DNA of 56,342 nt from Peptococcaceae bacterium CEB3 (GCA_001029295.1 LDXJ01000038.1:1-56342); one strand, 5' to 3'. Positions 46,450-55,287 are shown, counted from the first letter of the stretch. Program-made: numbers and translations. Notes: generated by a model not told the origin, from the sequence alone.

Positions 46450-46858
46450 GAAAATCATATTTGGTTTTAGCATTTTTACTGCTGTGGGAATTATTGCGTA
46501 TTGGACTCTCGTTTTTGCAGGATTGTTTCCTGTAGAGGATATCATACCCGGATATAAGAACTGGTTTATGTCCTTCCCGGCTGCCGATTTTTGGATTGCA
46601 GTGAACGCAATATTGCTGGCTGTTTTTATAAAAAAGGGAGACGAGGGAAAGTCCGCTATTTTTGGATTGATGGCCGCATCCGGCATGATTTTTCTTGGGT
46701 TGTATGCCTTGGTTTACGGAATAAATACAGGTCTTTTATTTAAATTAACAGCAGACGAGCTTATTGAAATTGTCATCAAGATATACTGCCTGTCGGTCGG
46801 AGCTTACTTTATTAAGCACTTTGCAAAACTATTAAACAGAATACCTTCAAAAGCATAA
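46439..46858 (+). CDS. Four-helix membrane protein of the efflux operon
   Basis: 139 residues from the ATG at 46439, preceded by GGGAGAGG and overlapping the end of tetR. Four membrane helices are visible (about 5-26, 45-66, 74-97, 110-130). It resembles small hypothetical membrane proteins that lie between TetR and SMR genes. The role is not known. It may be an accessory to the efflux protein. It is followed after 15 bases by the SMR gene. Confidence 0.82.
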   Translation: MNSKKIIFGFSIFTAVGIIAYWTLVFAGLFPVEDIIPGYKNWFMSFPAADFWIAVNAILLAVFIKKGDEGKSAIFGLMAASGMIFLGLYALVYGINTGLLFKLTADELIEIVIKIYCLSVGAYFIKHFAKLLNRIPSKA

Positions 46859-46873
46859 ACAGGAGTTGAGCAT

Positions 46874-47197
46874 ATGTATTGGCTTTTCTTAATTGCCGCC
46901 ATTGGCTTTGAAGTAATGGGAACTACCTCAATGAAGCTTTCAAATGGATTCACAAAATTAATTCCTTCGGTTCTTATGGGGCTATTTTATATATTGAGCT
47001 TATCAATGTTAACCATATCATTGAAAAAAATAAATGTAAGTACGGCATATGCCATTTGGTCGGGAATTGGAACTGCCGCAATCGCAGTAATTGGTTTTAT
47101 ATTTTTTAAAGAACAAATCAACATAATGAAGATTGCTGCGATTGCTTTGATCATATCAGGGGTTGTGATTCTCAATCTGGCGGGGGGTACACATTAA
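46874..47197 (+). CDS. Small multidrug resistance (SMR) efflux protein
   Basis: 107 residues with four membrane helices of the EmrE/QacC/EbrB type. The proton- and drug-binding glutamate is Glu13 (AAIGFEVMGTTSMKLS), and the AYAIWSGIGTAAIAVIGFIF block is the conserved helix 3. It starts at an ATG with CAGGAG upstream. SMR proteins export quaternary ammonium compounds or guanidinium by proton exchange. Which type this is cannot be told. Regulation is presumably by the upstream TetR. Confidence 0.93.
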   Translation: MYWLFLIAAIGFEVMGTTSMKLSNGFTKLIPSVLMGLFYILSLSMLTISLKKINVSTAYAIWSGIGTAAIAVIGFIFFKEQINIMKIAAIALIISGVVILNLAGGTH

Positions 47198-47639
47198 ATC
47201 GGCATCTCTTGTGTAGCCTCCCCCCGTTTTCACAATGGCGCGGTATAGCCACAGCAACGGCCGGATGTGAGGTTAAAACAAAAGGCTTGTATAACCTGAA
47301 AAGTCTCCGACAATCGCAAACCTAAACTGAAAGATTAGCAACAACTCCTCGGGAAATGTCAATATACAGCAACAACAGAATCAATGATTGATACCATTTT
47401 AAGTTTTGCCAATAGTGTCTTGTTGAAACGCTTATAATTGCTAAAGTGCCTACAGAAAAAATTACTGTTATCAGAAGCTCCATTGGTTCTGTTCTTTACC
47501 TGATAATTCCTGCAAATCTTTTTAGGATACGAATTTTATTGTTTATCATGCAAATCCCCGTATTTGTTTACCAAGTTAACATCCAACCTACTCTGTCAAC
47601 CTCGAATTTTAGCATCTAATCTGCGCGCTTTCTTTCGGC
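47198..47639. other. Noncoding stretch with inverted GATTAGATG motif
   Basis: About 440 bases with no gene. Bases 47578-47627 read on the minus strand contain CAGATTAGATGC and AGGTTGGATGTT, the same unit as at 42240 and 44413 but inverted. It could be the opposite end of a decayed element spanning 42.2-47.6 kb. Confidence 0.4.
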
Positions 47640-47798
47640 ATGAAAACCATGTTAACAACCACCATTTTGACCCTTGCCAACAACTCAAAAATCATCCTGC
47701 TTGACGAGCCGGTTTCGGGGTTCGACAAAGGATTGGCCAGCCGGTTTAAAAGAATCATGTTTCTGCCTTGGATCGTGTTAACCGGATTTGACGGCTAA
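47640..47798 (+). pseudogene. ABC-transporter ATPase scrap (Walker B region)
   Basis: 53 codons with MLTTTILTLANNSKIILLDEPVSGFD (the Walker B part LDEPVSGFD). The preceding block resembles the signature-to-Walker B stretch of an ABC ATPase. Walker A and the rest are missing, and the end is foreign. It is a gene fragment. Confidence 0.6.
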
Positions 47799-47810
47799 AT
47801 GTACAATAGA

Positions 47811-48205
47811 CTATAATGATCCTGACAGGTACGGGGTCGAAATTACATCATCGCTTTTGCATCGATGGCTCCGGAGAAAATGTGCATTCGGGCCAAGGGG
47901 CCATACTGTCCAGTCACCATAATGGAATGTTCCGCTTCCGTGATGAAGCTTTCCCTCTTGTTTGAGCTGCCGAAAAACGTCTCGCATTCGGATTAAGATT
48001 TCTGGTTGTATGTCCAAGCTGTGGTGTGCGGGGAATACCCACTTCGCCGGCAAAACAGAGATTCTTTCCAAGGATTCCAGATAAGCCGCAGGGCGTTTGT
48101 GACTACCATGGCTTTCTCCACCCGGTAATATGCCTTGGCCGCGACAATCTCCTGCACGGCTTTGTCGTCTACGGTTTTGGCATAGCAGATGAGAACTAGG
48201 GCCCC
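47811..48205 (-). pseudogene. Fused scraps: MBL-fold hydrolase end and Mrr-type nuclease
   Basis: Bases 47811-48060 (minus) encode FPAHHSLDIQPEILIRMRDV and GSGTFHYGDWTVW, the C-terminal end of a metallo-beta-lactamase-fold hydrolase. In another frame at about 48070-48200 the residues TVDDKAVQEIVAAKAYYRVE and KAMVVTNA match the catalytic core of Mrr-type restriction endonucleases. Neither is complete. Bases 48206-48420 hold no recognisable gene. The mosaic fits repeated deletions in a mobile region. Confidence 0.6.
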
Positions 48206-48420
48206 CCAATCCCGCGAATGGTTTGTCTACAGACCTTTCACCCGCATACATCCCCACCCAGTGGGCCACTAAATCCGTATCCCAACATTTGTCCTGGTGT
48301 TGATTTAGGGTATATCCAACCAATGAACAACTCAAGTCTCTTTCCCGTAACGGCTTCTGATGGAAACGGACGAACCGCCGCCCAATCAGGGGTCGGTACA
48401 TTAACCGGACGTTTTCTTCA

Positions 48421-48735
48421 TTACTCGATACGCTTTTGGGCCAGAATATATACCTCATCATGAGCTCTTGCGGAAACCACAACAATCTTCATGATGTTGT
48501 TTTCCCGCACTACCTTGTACACAACACGTAACCCAAGCTTTAAAAGCTTGATTTTGCAGTAACTTGCTAGATTGGTGCCGCTTTTGTTGCTCAGGGGTCT
48601 ACCATAGCCGCCTTCAGCCTGGGGCAGTGGGTTAACTGCAACTTTATTGATGGCTTTCACCACCTGCAAACGCTGTGAGTGGTCAAGCCGCTTAATATTC
48701 TCTAATGTTTCTCTTAAATATTCTATTTTCCACAT
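48421..48735 (-). CDS. RelE/ParE-type toxin
   Basis: 104 residues, a RelE/ParE fold (MWKIEYLRETLENIKRLDHS, LRVVYKVVRENNIMKIVVVS, ARAHDEVYILAQKRIE). The C-terminal arginine and histidine region fits the catalytic or partner surface of mRNA interferases of this superfamily. The start is one base after the antitoxin stop, so they are translated together. The pair sits in a mobile region, as is common for such modules. Activity cannot be judged. Confidence 0.85.
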   Translation of the reverse strand: MWKIEYLRETLENIKRLDHSQRLQVVKAINKVAVNPLPQAEGGYGRPLSNKSGTNLASYCKIKLLKLGLRVVYKVVRENNIMKIVVVSARAHDEVYILAQKRIE

Positions 48736-48736
48736 G

Positions 48737-48898
48737 CTATTCGAGTTCCACTTCTACATCTTTTAGATCTGCTTCAGTGATGCCCAGTTCCTGCATGGCT
48801 TGTTCTGGCGGAATAAAATCCTCTTTCTTGGCGTTTTCCAGGCGTTTTTCGGCTTCTACAAGCAGGCGGTAATTTTCAAGTGTTATTTTATGGTACAT
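48737..48898 (-). CDS. Antitoxin partner (RelB-like, short)
   Basis: 53 residues from the ATG at 48898 (MYHKITLENYRLLVEAEKRL, ending KDVEVELE). It is acidic and helical, with the middle part FIPPEQAMQELGITEADL typical of small antitoxins encoded before RelE. A longer frame (from 48979) adds unlikely residues. Neither start has a good ribosome site. It neutralises the toxin encoded one base downstream. Confidence 0.72.
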   Translation of the reverse strand: MYHKITLENYRLLVEAEKRLENAKKEDFIPPEQAMQELGITEADLKDVEVELE

Positions 48899-49158
48899 CA
48901 ATAAAAATTTCGAAATGTAAGAAGAGGCATTGAGGAGCCAATGGGTGAAATCCCACAAACTTGTGCAATTTGGGGGCATCAGAAAATCAATCTACCTGGT
49001 CCGAATTTCGGCATTATTCTATTGTGACTGGCGCATTTTTCTCATTACAAGGAATGTCATAAGATCCTGTCTTCTGCGCCTACTGGGTTATAACTACAAA
49101 TTTGCTTATATGAGTACCCCACGTGTGACTAAACTAATCATGGAGGGAGCTACAAGTT

Positions 49159-49878
49159 ATGATTATTGTAATATGTATAGGAGGGCTATTTTTAACATTA
49201 TCAGCCATCTTACTTTCTGGTAGAGGGAGTATGCTTATTGCCGGGTATAACACAGCCAGTAAGGAAGAAAAGGAAAAATACGATAAGGAAAAATTGAGTA
49301 GAGCAGCTGGCGTTATGCTATTGTTTGTGACAATAGCCTATATTTTAATGGCATACTATCACAATTTGTACGCGATCATTGGTTTTGTGTTTTTCGTTGG
49401 GATTGATATAGTTGTAGCTGGCGTGTACGTTAGGAAGAAATGTCAGAAAACTATCTCTGAAGAAGAAAAGAAAGGGTCTTCTCACGTAATAATTGGCATA
49501 TGTTTTACGGCTTTTTTCGTATTATTAGTCTCGATCCCACTTTACTTTTATAGTAGGCCACCTGTTTATAGGATAAGCGGTAAAACTTTTTCGATTTCTA
49601 CTGAATATGGTAAAACAGTAAACCTTTCGGACATTAAGAGAGTGCAGTTAAAAAATGATCTTCCTAAAGGTCTGAAAAAAGTTCTTGGTATTAATATGGG
49701 GACAATTCTCAAAGGACATTTCACTTCAAAAAATGGCGATTTAACGGTTTATATTAATACAGCACATCCGCCATTTATTTTTCTTAGTACAACATCTGGA
49801 CTAATTATCATTAACGATCGAACAAAAACCGATACTCAGTCCCTATACAACCAATTAGAAACCAAGATAAATCACTAA
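49159..49878 (+). CDS. DUF3784 membrane protein with PH-like domain
   Basis: 239 residues. The N-terminal half has the DUF3784 pattern GRGSMLIAGYNTASKEEKEK and three or more membrane helices (about 3-20, 53-70, 72-90, 112-132). The C-terminal half (about 137-239) looks like a bacterial PH domain (ISGKTFSISTEYGKTVNLSD, LIIINDRTKTDTQSLYNQLE). The start with TATAGG/GGAGGG words nearby is reasonable. Proteins of this type are common in Firmicutes, and the function is unknown. It is intact among fragments. Confidence 0.8.
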   Translation: MIIVICIGGLFLTLSAILLSGRGSMLIAGYNTASKEEKEKYDKEKLSRAAGVMLLFVTIAYILMAYYHNLYAIIGFVFFVGIDIVVAGVYVRKKCQKTISEEEKKGSSHVIIGICFTAFFVLLVSIPLYFYSRPPVYRISGKTFSISTEYGKTVNLSDIKRVQLKNDLPKGLKKVLGINMGTILKGHFTSKNGDLTVYINTAHPPFIFLSTTSGLIIINDRTKTDTQSLYNQLETKINH

Positions 49879-49896
49879 GGTTATTAAGTATGTAAA

Positions 49897-50311
49897 AGTT
49901 GTCCAAGTCGGGCTTTATCGAAACCGGAGTCACACTACGTTTGCCTCCCACGACTGCCTCCTTCTGAGTGAGCGCATGAATTCTTGGATTCGCGCCGTAT
50001 CCCGGGTTATCGATGATTTCCCGGAGATAGAAGACGTCATTTTTAGGGAGTCAAATGCAGGAGAAGGGCTATTGTTGATCAAGGATTCCGGTTCAGGGAA
50101 GGGTTCGACTTTCGCCGTGAAACGGGCTTTCTTTCCCGAAGTCGGAAGTGCCTGGGCGATGCGGGCAGAGGACACACCTCTGCGCCTTTGGGGACAGGAA
50201 ACGCTGGAGGTTCCTTTCTGGGAGCTCACTTTAGAGTTTCTCCTTTGGCTTTTCTCCAGGTCAATTACATCATGGCAGAAAAACTCTATTCTCTGGTTCG
50301 GCAGTTCGAGG
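49897..50311 (+). pseudogene. rlmD: RlmD-type methyltransferase, middle part
   Basis: Relic of the N-terminal to middle region: SGFIETGVT/SHYV words near 49910, then SERMNSWIRAVSRVIDDFPE, IEDVIFRESNAGEGLLLI, LRLWGQETLEVPF. After a frame change near 50205 it reads LGAHFRVSPLAFLQVNYIMA and EKLYSLVRQFE. The next residues of the protein family (AGLTGKEHVWDLYSGVG) are at 41665 onward, so this is the piece missing there. At 50311 it runs in frame into a TetR-type sequence. The N-terminal TRAM domain is not found. Confidence 0.85.
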
Positions 50312-50873
50312 CAGCCTTAAGAGCATTCAGTACCAATGGTTATAAAAAGGCATCTGCAAGTGATATTGCCAATGCTGGAGGGATTTCAAAAGCGATGGTC
50401 TTTCATTATTTTGGATCAAAAAAGGCACTTTATCTGTATTTGATTGAGTTCTGCAGCAACATGTTCAAGACCGAAATGAATGATAATCTTGATATAACGG
50501 TGACTGACTTCTTTGACAGAATCAAGATGATAACCGTATTGAGATTTCACTTATGAAGAAGCATCCTGCGATACTTAATTTCTTGGCAAGTATATATTTT
50601 GAAAATAATATGGAAGTTAAAGAGGATATTAAAGAGATATTATCACAAGGTCAAAATTTCAAAAACAACACTGCTTTTGTCGGCATGGATACTTCAAAAT
50701 TCAAGGGCTCTGTCAATCCGGAACTCGTGATGAAGATGCTCTTTTGGATTGGTGAGGGGTATGCGGCGCGGTCTTCGTATCAAACGGAGGTCGATTACGA
50801 CACCTTATCCATTGAAATGAACGATTGCTTAAATCTGCTTAAGAATAATCTTTACAAAGAAGAGTATTTATGA
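50312..50873 (+). pseudogene. TetR-family regulator, lost start and frameshifted
   Basis: The DNA-binding half (AALRAFSTNGYKKASASDIA, ISKAMVFHYFGSKKALYLYL) begins without its own start and is fused in frame to the rlmD piece. The C-terminal half (MKKHPAILNFLASIYFENNM to LYKEEYL) is in the next frame, joined at TTATGA (50551-50556), where the stop of the first overlaps an ATG. One missing base explains it. It lies 58 bases upstream of rph and would be expected to regulate it, so rph may now be unregulated. Confidence 0.85.
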
Positions 50874-50931
50874 GCGCTGTTAATTCATGGCTACAAAAAC
50901 AGGCTGCTAATAAATAAGGAGGTAAATATTT

Positions 50932-53562
50932 ATGAACACATATGTACTTGCTTTTCAGGAAATCGACAAAACAAAGCTTCCTATTGTCGGGGGCAAAGGC
51001 GCAAATCTGGGCGAATTATCAAGAATTGAGGGGATCAGAGTCCCGGAGGGCTTCTGCGTTACAACCGAAGCATATAAAAAGGCAACTGAGCTAACGCCGG
51101 AATTACCTGAGCTCTTAGAGCAGCTCTCCCATATAAAAGCGGTGGAAGACAAGGAAAGAATCAGTGAAATCAGCGGAAAGATCCGCCGCGCCATCGAAGA
51201 GACAGCTATCCCGGAAGAGATTGCCGAAGCGGTAACGCGCCATCTGATGAAGCTGGGAGATAAAGCCGCCTATGCCGTGCGTTCCAGTGCTACGGCGGAG
51301 GATCTGGCGACGGCCTCCTTTGCGGGTCAGCAGGATACCTATCTGAACATCATCGGAAAAGAAGCTATCCTCAAGAATATCAGCAAGTGCTGGGCATCGC
51401 TGTTTACCGACCGCGCAGTGATCTACCGCATTCAAAACGGATTCGATCATGGCAAGGTCTATCTGTCCGTCGTTATTCAGAAGATGGTTTTCCCGGATGC
51501 GGCGGGGATCATGTTCACAGCCGATCCGATCACGATGAACAGAAAGGTTACTTCCATCGATGCAAGCTTCGGGCTTGGTGAAGCCTTGGTTTCCGGTCTT
51601 GTAAACGCAGATAACTATAAGGTACGCGACGGCAGGATCATTGATAAAAAGATCTCCACAAAGAAGCTGGCGATCTATGCCTTAAAAGAAGGTGGAACGA
51701 AGGAGACGGTGATTGAGGCCGATCGTCAGAACAGGCAGACGCTGACAGACGAACAGATCTTGGAACTTGAGAAAACGGGTAGGCGGATTGAAGCTTATTT
51801 CGGCAGCCCCCGGGACATCGAGTGGTGTCTGTATGGAAATAAATTTTTTATCGTCCAGAGCCGCCCTATCACCACCCTATACCCTATACCGGACGTGAAG
51901 GATGGAAAAAACCATGTGTATATGTCCTTCGGCCATCAGCAGATGATGACCGACGCCATGAAACCATTGGGGTTTTCTTATTTAGAGCTAGAGTTTGGAG
52001 AAATTTCCTTTATTAATATCGGTGGAAGGTTGTACTTCGATTTGGCGCACGATTTGGCTTCTCCAATGGGAAAAAAAATAATACTCGCTACGGTGGGTAA
52101 AATCGATCCTCTCGTGCTTAACCCGGTCAAGGATTTAATAAAACGGAAAGACTTTATAAAATCATTGGCACGCGATGGCAAAGGATTCTCCAGTTTGAGT
52201 AAAGAGTATTTCTCATTGGCGCTACTCGTTCAGTTTATAAAGATACCCCGTAACAACGACGCATCCGTCGTTCAGACGCTGATGTCCCGGAACGAGGCGT
52301 CTAGCAGAGATCTGCAGCAAAGGATAGCAAAATTGTCTGGCGACGAACTGTTTGCCTTTATTAAAGAAGAGCAAAAACAATTGAAAAAAGCCGTGTATGA
52401 TCCACAAAGCATGGGAGTGGTTTATGCCGGAGCATTAGCGCTGAACTGGATCAATAAGAACATGGAAAAGTGGTTAGGCGAAAAAAACGTGGGAGATTCG
52501 CTTTCCAAATCGGTAGCCAACAACGTCACCTCCGAAATGGGGCTCGAACTGTTGGATGTGGCGGATGTCGTTCGGCAATATCCGGCGGTGATGGAGTATT
52601 TTAAGCACGCCAATGACGAAACTTTTTTTGAGGACCTGGCCAAGCTGGAAGGCGGCAATGCCGTCGGAAAATCCATACGGGCGTATCTTGAAAAATACGG
52701 CATGCGCTGCCCCGGTGAGATCGATATCTCCAGGCCCCGCTTCAGCGAACAGCCGACCGCGCTCGTTCCCATGATTCTCAGCAACATCAAAAACTTTGAG
52801 TCTGGTGCTCATAATGCTAGAACCGAACAGGGCCGGCTGGAAGCAAAACAGAAGGAACGGGATATCTTAAAGCGTTTGGAACAGTTGCCCGGCGGAAAAC
52901 AAAAAGCCAAGAAGGCCAGGAAGAAGATCAGCGTTTTGCGCAATTTTGTCGGCTATCGGGAATACCCGAAATATATCATGGTCGGGCATTATTGGATCAT
53001 CAAGCAGGCTCTGCTGAAGGAGGCTGCCCGGCTCGTGCAAAAGGGAGTGATCCGGGAGAAGGAGGATATTTACTATCTATCTCTTGAGGAACTTCGGGAG
53101 GCTGCTCGTACCAACCGGGTGGATTACGGCGTAATAGCGAAGCGAAAAGAAGAATACGAGGTTTATGAGAAGTTAACACCTCCTCGTATTATGACCTCTG
53201 AAGGCGAGGTTATGTCCGGTGAATACGACACCCGGAACATTCCGAAAGGCGCTTTGGCGGGCATTCCTGCTTCATCCGGAACCATTGAAGGCCGGGCACG
53301 AGTCGCTTTAAGAATGGAGGATGCCGCCTTAGAGAAAGGCGATATTTTGGTCACAACATTTACCGACCCAAGCTGGACACCGGTTTTTGTATCCATTAAG
53401 GGCTTGGTGACGGAAGTGGGCGGAATGATGACCCACGGTTCCGTAATTGCCAGAGAATACGGCCTGCCTGCGGTTGTAGGCGTGGAAAACGCTACCAGGC
53501 TGATTAAAGACGGACAGCGGATTCGGGTAAACGGAGCGGAAGGGTATGTAGAAATCCTGTAG
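50932..53562 (+). CDS. rph: Rifampicin phosphotransferase
   Basis: 876 residues, close in length to Listeria RPH (about 867). It consists of an N-terminal ATP-binding domain (VGGKGANLGELSRIEGIRVP, AYAVRSSATAEDLATASFAG, YLNIIGKEAILKNISKCWAS, AGIMFTADPIT), a central rifampicin-binding domain (VYMSFGHQQMMTDAMKPLGF) and a C-terminal swivelling His domain (VTEVGGMMTHGSVIAREYGL) with the phospho-histidine His835. It inactivates rifamycins by ATP-dependent phosphorylation in the cytoplasm. PEP synthase is excluded by the RPH-specific central domain. Excellent ribosome site AAGGAGG. It reads intact. Confidence 0.94.
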   Translation: MNTYVLAFQEIDKTKLPIVGGKGANLGELSRIEGIRVPEGFCVTTEAYKKATELTPELPELLEQLSHIKAVEDKERISEISGKIRRAIEETAIPEEIAEAVTRHLMKLGDKAAYAVRSSATAEDLATASFAGQQDTYLNIIGKEAILKNISKCWASLFTDRAVIYRIQNGFDHGKVYLSVVIQKMVFPDAAGIMFTADPITMNRKVTSIDASFGLGEALVSGLVNADNYKVRDGRIIDKKISTKKLAIYALKEGGTKETVIEADRQNRQTLTDEQILELEKTGRRIEAYFGSPRDIEWCLYGNKFFIVQSRPITTLYPIPDVKDGKNHVYMSFGHQQMMTDAMKPLGFSYLELEFGEISFINIGGRLYFDLAHDLASPMGKKIILATVGKIDPLVLNPVKDLIKRKDFIKSLARDGKGFSSLSKEYFSLALLVQFIKIPRNNDASVVQTLMSRNEASSRDLQQRIAKLSGDELFAFIKEEQKQLKKAVYDPQSMGVVYAGALALNWINKNMEKWLGEKNVGDSLSKSVANNVTSEMGLELLDVADVVRQYPAVMEYFKHANDETFFEDLAKLEGGNAVGKSIRAYLEKYGMRCPGEIDISRPRFSEQPTALVPMILSNIKNFESGAHNARTEQGRLEAKQKERDILKRLEQLPGGKQKAKKARKKISVLRNFVGYREYPKYIMVGHYWIIKQALLKEAARLVQKGVIREKEDIYYLSLEELREAARTNRVDYGVIAKRKEEYEVYEKLTPPRIMTSEGEVMSGEYDTRNIPKGALAGIPASSGTIEGRARVALRMEDAALEKGDILVTTFTDPSWTPVFVSIKGLVTEVGGMMTHGSVIAREYGLPAVVGVENATRLIKDGQRIRVNGAEGYVEIL

Positions 53563-53628
53563 GGTGCTGAGATGATATTTTTGAGTCCGAGAATCTCGGA
53601 AGAAAGGATGGGACAAATGAACGCTGAA

Positions 53629-53648
53629 TTGTTGCTTTCAAGCAACAA
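53629..53648 (+). other. Perfect hairpin between rph and the KTR gene
   Basis: TTGTTGCTT-TC-AAGCAACAA, without a T run. It may stabilise the rph mRNA or tune expression of the next gene. Confidence 0.5.
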
Positions 53649-53680
53649 CTGAATGACAGAGGTATGGCAGGGAGAACAGA

Positions 53681-53869
53681 ATGGCAAAAATCAAATGGAT
53701 ATTATGCCCTGTTTGCAACAACAAAACGCGATTGAAGGTCCGCGAGGATACAATACTTGAAAACTTCCCGCTATTCTGTCCGAAGTGCAAACGGGAAACA
53801 TTAATCAATGTACGACAATTAAATACGTCAGTTATCAAAGAGCCAGACGCTGAGACGCAGAGCCGATAA
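53681..53869 (+). CDS. Cysteine-rich KTR protein
   Basis: 62 residues with two CxxC pairs (CPVCNNKTRLKVREDT and CPKCKRET), a small zinc ribbon with the KTR motif. Proteins of this family often lie on conjugative and resistance elements of Firmicutes. The function is unknown; nucleic-acid binding is likely. The start has GGGAG upstream. It follows rph by about 120 bases and ends in a terminator hairpin. Confidence 0.88.
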   Translation: MAKIKWILCPVCNNKTRLKVREDTILENFPLFCPKCKRETLINVRQLNTSVIKEPDAETQSR

Positions 53870-53904
53870 CCGTGAGTGAAATCACAGTTGTCGGTTCTTT
53901 CTTT
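53860..53904 (+). terminator. Terminator after the rph-KTR unit
   Basis: GAGCCGATAACCGTGA pairs, with a few G-U pairs, with TCACAGTTGTCGGTTC over a short loop and is followed by TTTCTTT. It lies at the KTR stop codon. Confidence 0.8.
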
Positions 53905-54040
53905 ATATGATAACCCCCCGAGCTATATGATTGAGAACATTCTTAAAGTAAAAGAGTAAGAAACAATAATTAAGATGAGTGATGTGACATAGACGAACCC
54001 CAAAGATTGATTATAAGGATATATTTAAAATAAAATACAG

Positions 54041-54388
54041 TCAAGGGTTTACCAACCGTTGAAATTGTTGGGCAATCGCGAGTAGGAGCGCTCTCCACGG
54101 CATCCTCTCGTTGTTCTTCAAGCGATAAATCGTATCCTTTTTCATAGGGGTTATCCCTTGGCGCTTGCTTGTGTAGAAATCGCCCACACTTTTAAACATC
54201 AAGAAGGGCATGGTCAACATAAGCACGATGATTTGGGACGCCCTGTATCCATCCTGTTTCTTGAACCCGACACCGTGGCACAGCGTTTTTAGGTTGAAGA
54301 TTTTCACCGCATCCGCTATAATAATGTTAACTGAATAGCCATGACTTTGGAGGACACTTTCGATTTCTTTGATCGGTTTCCGCATGCT
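54041..54388 (-). pseudogene. IS4-type transposase, N-terminal piece
   Basis: About 115 codons from an ATG at 54388 (MRKPIKEIESVLQSHGYSVN, CHGVGFKKQDGYRASQIIVL, KKDTIYRLKNNERMPWRALL). This matches the N-terminus of IS4-type transposases of Clostridia, which are about 400-450 residues. All catalytic residues are missing, since the frame ends at 54041. It is inactive. Confidence 0.7.
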
Positions 54389-54578
54389 AACACCTCGTTT
54401 TTGGTTGATTTGGATTGACACCTTAATTATACCAAAAAACCAGTGTTCATACGGATTTTATTTGTCTCATGAGAGGTTTTGGGCCATGATTTCAAGCGGC
54501 TTTGCAGGGTGCGAAACGTCAGGGTAATGTATGAGGACTATAGTGAAAGTAGAACTTTAACATGAGGAGGAATAAAGT

Positions 54579-55232
54579 TTGGGTGTAACCAGCCCACAAA
54601 TATCAAAAGAACTGTCTCAAATAAATAATTTTTCTTCATTTGTACAGGATTTTCTATTGAATGAGACACCAATTTACGCGATAAAGAGCTATGCCGAACA
54701 GATCGAAGGCATGGGATTTTTTAAAATTGATATACGAACAAGCGTATTCGAGAATTGTACCTTTCACAATTGCAGCTTTGAAAATGCAAGCTTTATGGAT
54801 GTTATATTTCAATCTTGCGATTTCTCAAATAGCAAATTTACAGGTGCCTATTATAAACAATGCCAATTTATTAATTGTAAATGCGTTGGTGTAGATATGT
54901 GTGATACGGTTGTAAAGCAAACTACTTTTGAACAATCAAATTTTTCGTATTCAAATTTTGACGAAACAAAAATGACCGATGTTTTATTTGACCATATCGA
55001 CTTTACCGAATCGTCCATGGCTGAAGTAAAACTAAAAAAGTTTGAAGCAAGCGATTCCCGATTTGTTAAAAACAACTTCTTCAAAACAATGTTAGCTACA
55101 GTAGATTTTACTAATAATGAATTTGCCATGCCAACGGTATCATCCCCTCCTGTCGAGCTGAAAGGAGCTATTATTAATATGTTTCAAGCAGCAGATTTGA
55201 TTGGTCTTTGGGGTGTTATTGTTAATCGGTAA
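54579..55232 (+). CDS. Pentapeptide-repeat protein
   Basis: 217 residues from a TTG with GAGGAGG 8 bases upstream. Residues about 55-165 form repeats of the A/C(D/N)(L/F)xx type (FENCTFHNCSFENASF, FQSCDFSNSKFTG, FEQSNFSYSNFD), which build a right-handed beta-helix. Similar folds occur in DNA-mimicking Qnr/MfpA proteins, but many have unknown roles. There is no signal peptide or membrane segment. It is alone, with its own start, in a mobile region beside rph. Confidence 0.85.
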   Translation: MGVTSPQISKELSQINNFSSFVQDFLLNETPIYAIKSYAEQIEGMGFFKIDIRTSVFENCTFHNCSFENASFMDVIFQSCDFSNSKFTGAYYKQCQFINCKCVGVDMCDTVVKQTTFEQSNFSYSNFDETKMTDVLFDHIDFTESSMAEVKLKKFEASDSRFVKNNFFKTMLATVDFTNNEFAMPTVSSPPVELKGAIINMFQAADLIGLWGVIVNR

Positions 55233-55287
55233 TAAAATATTGGCTATTTAAATTATGAGCATAATGTTTGGCTGAGTTTAATGCATA

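Noticed and set aside
50932-53562. Phosphoenolpyruvate synthase
   Set aside because: The ends resemble PpsA, but the central domain and the whole length match rifampicin phosphotransferase.
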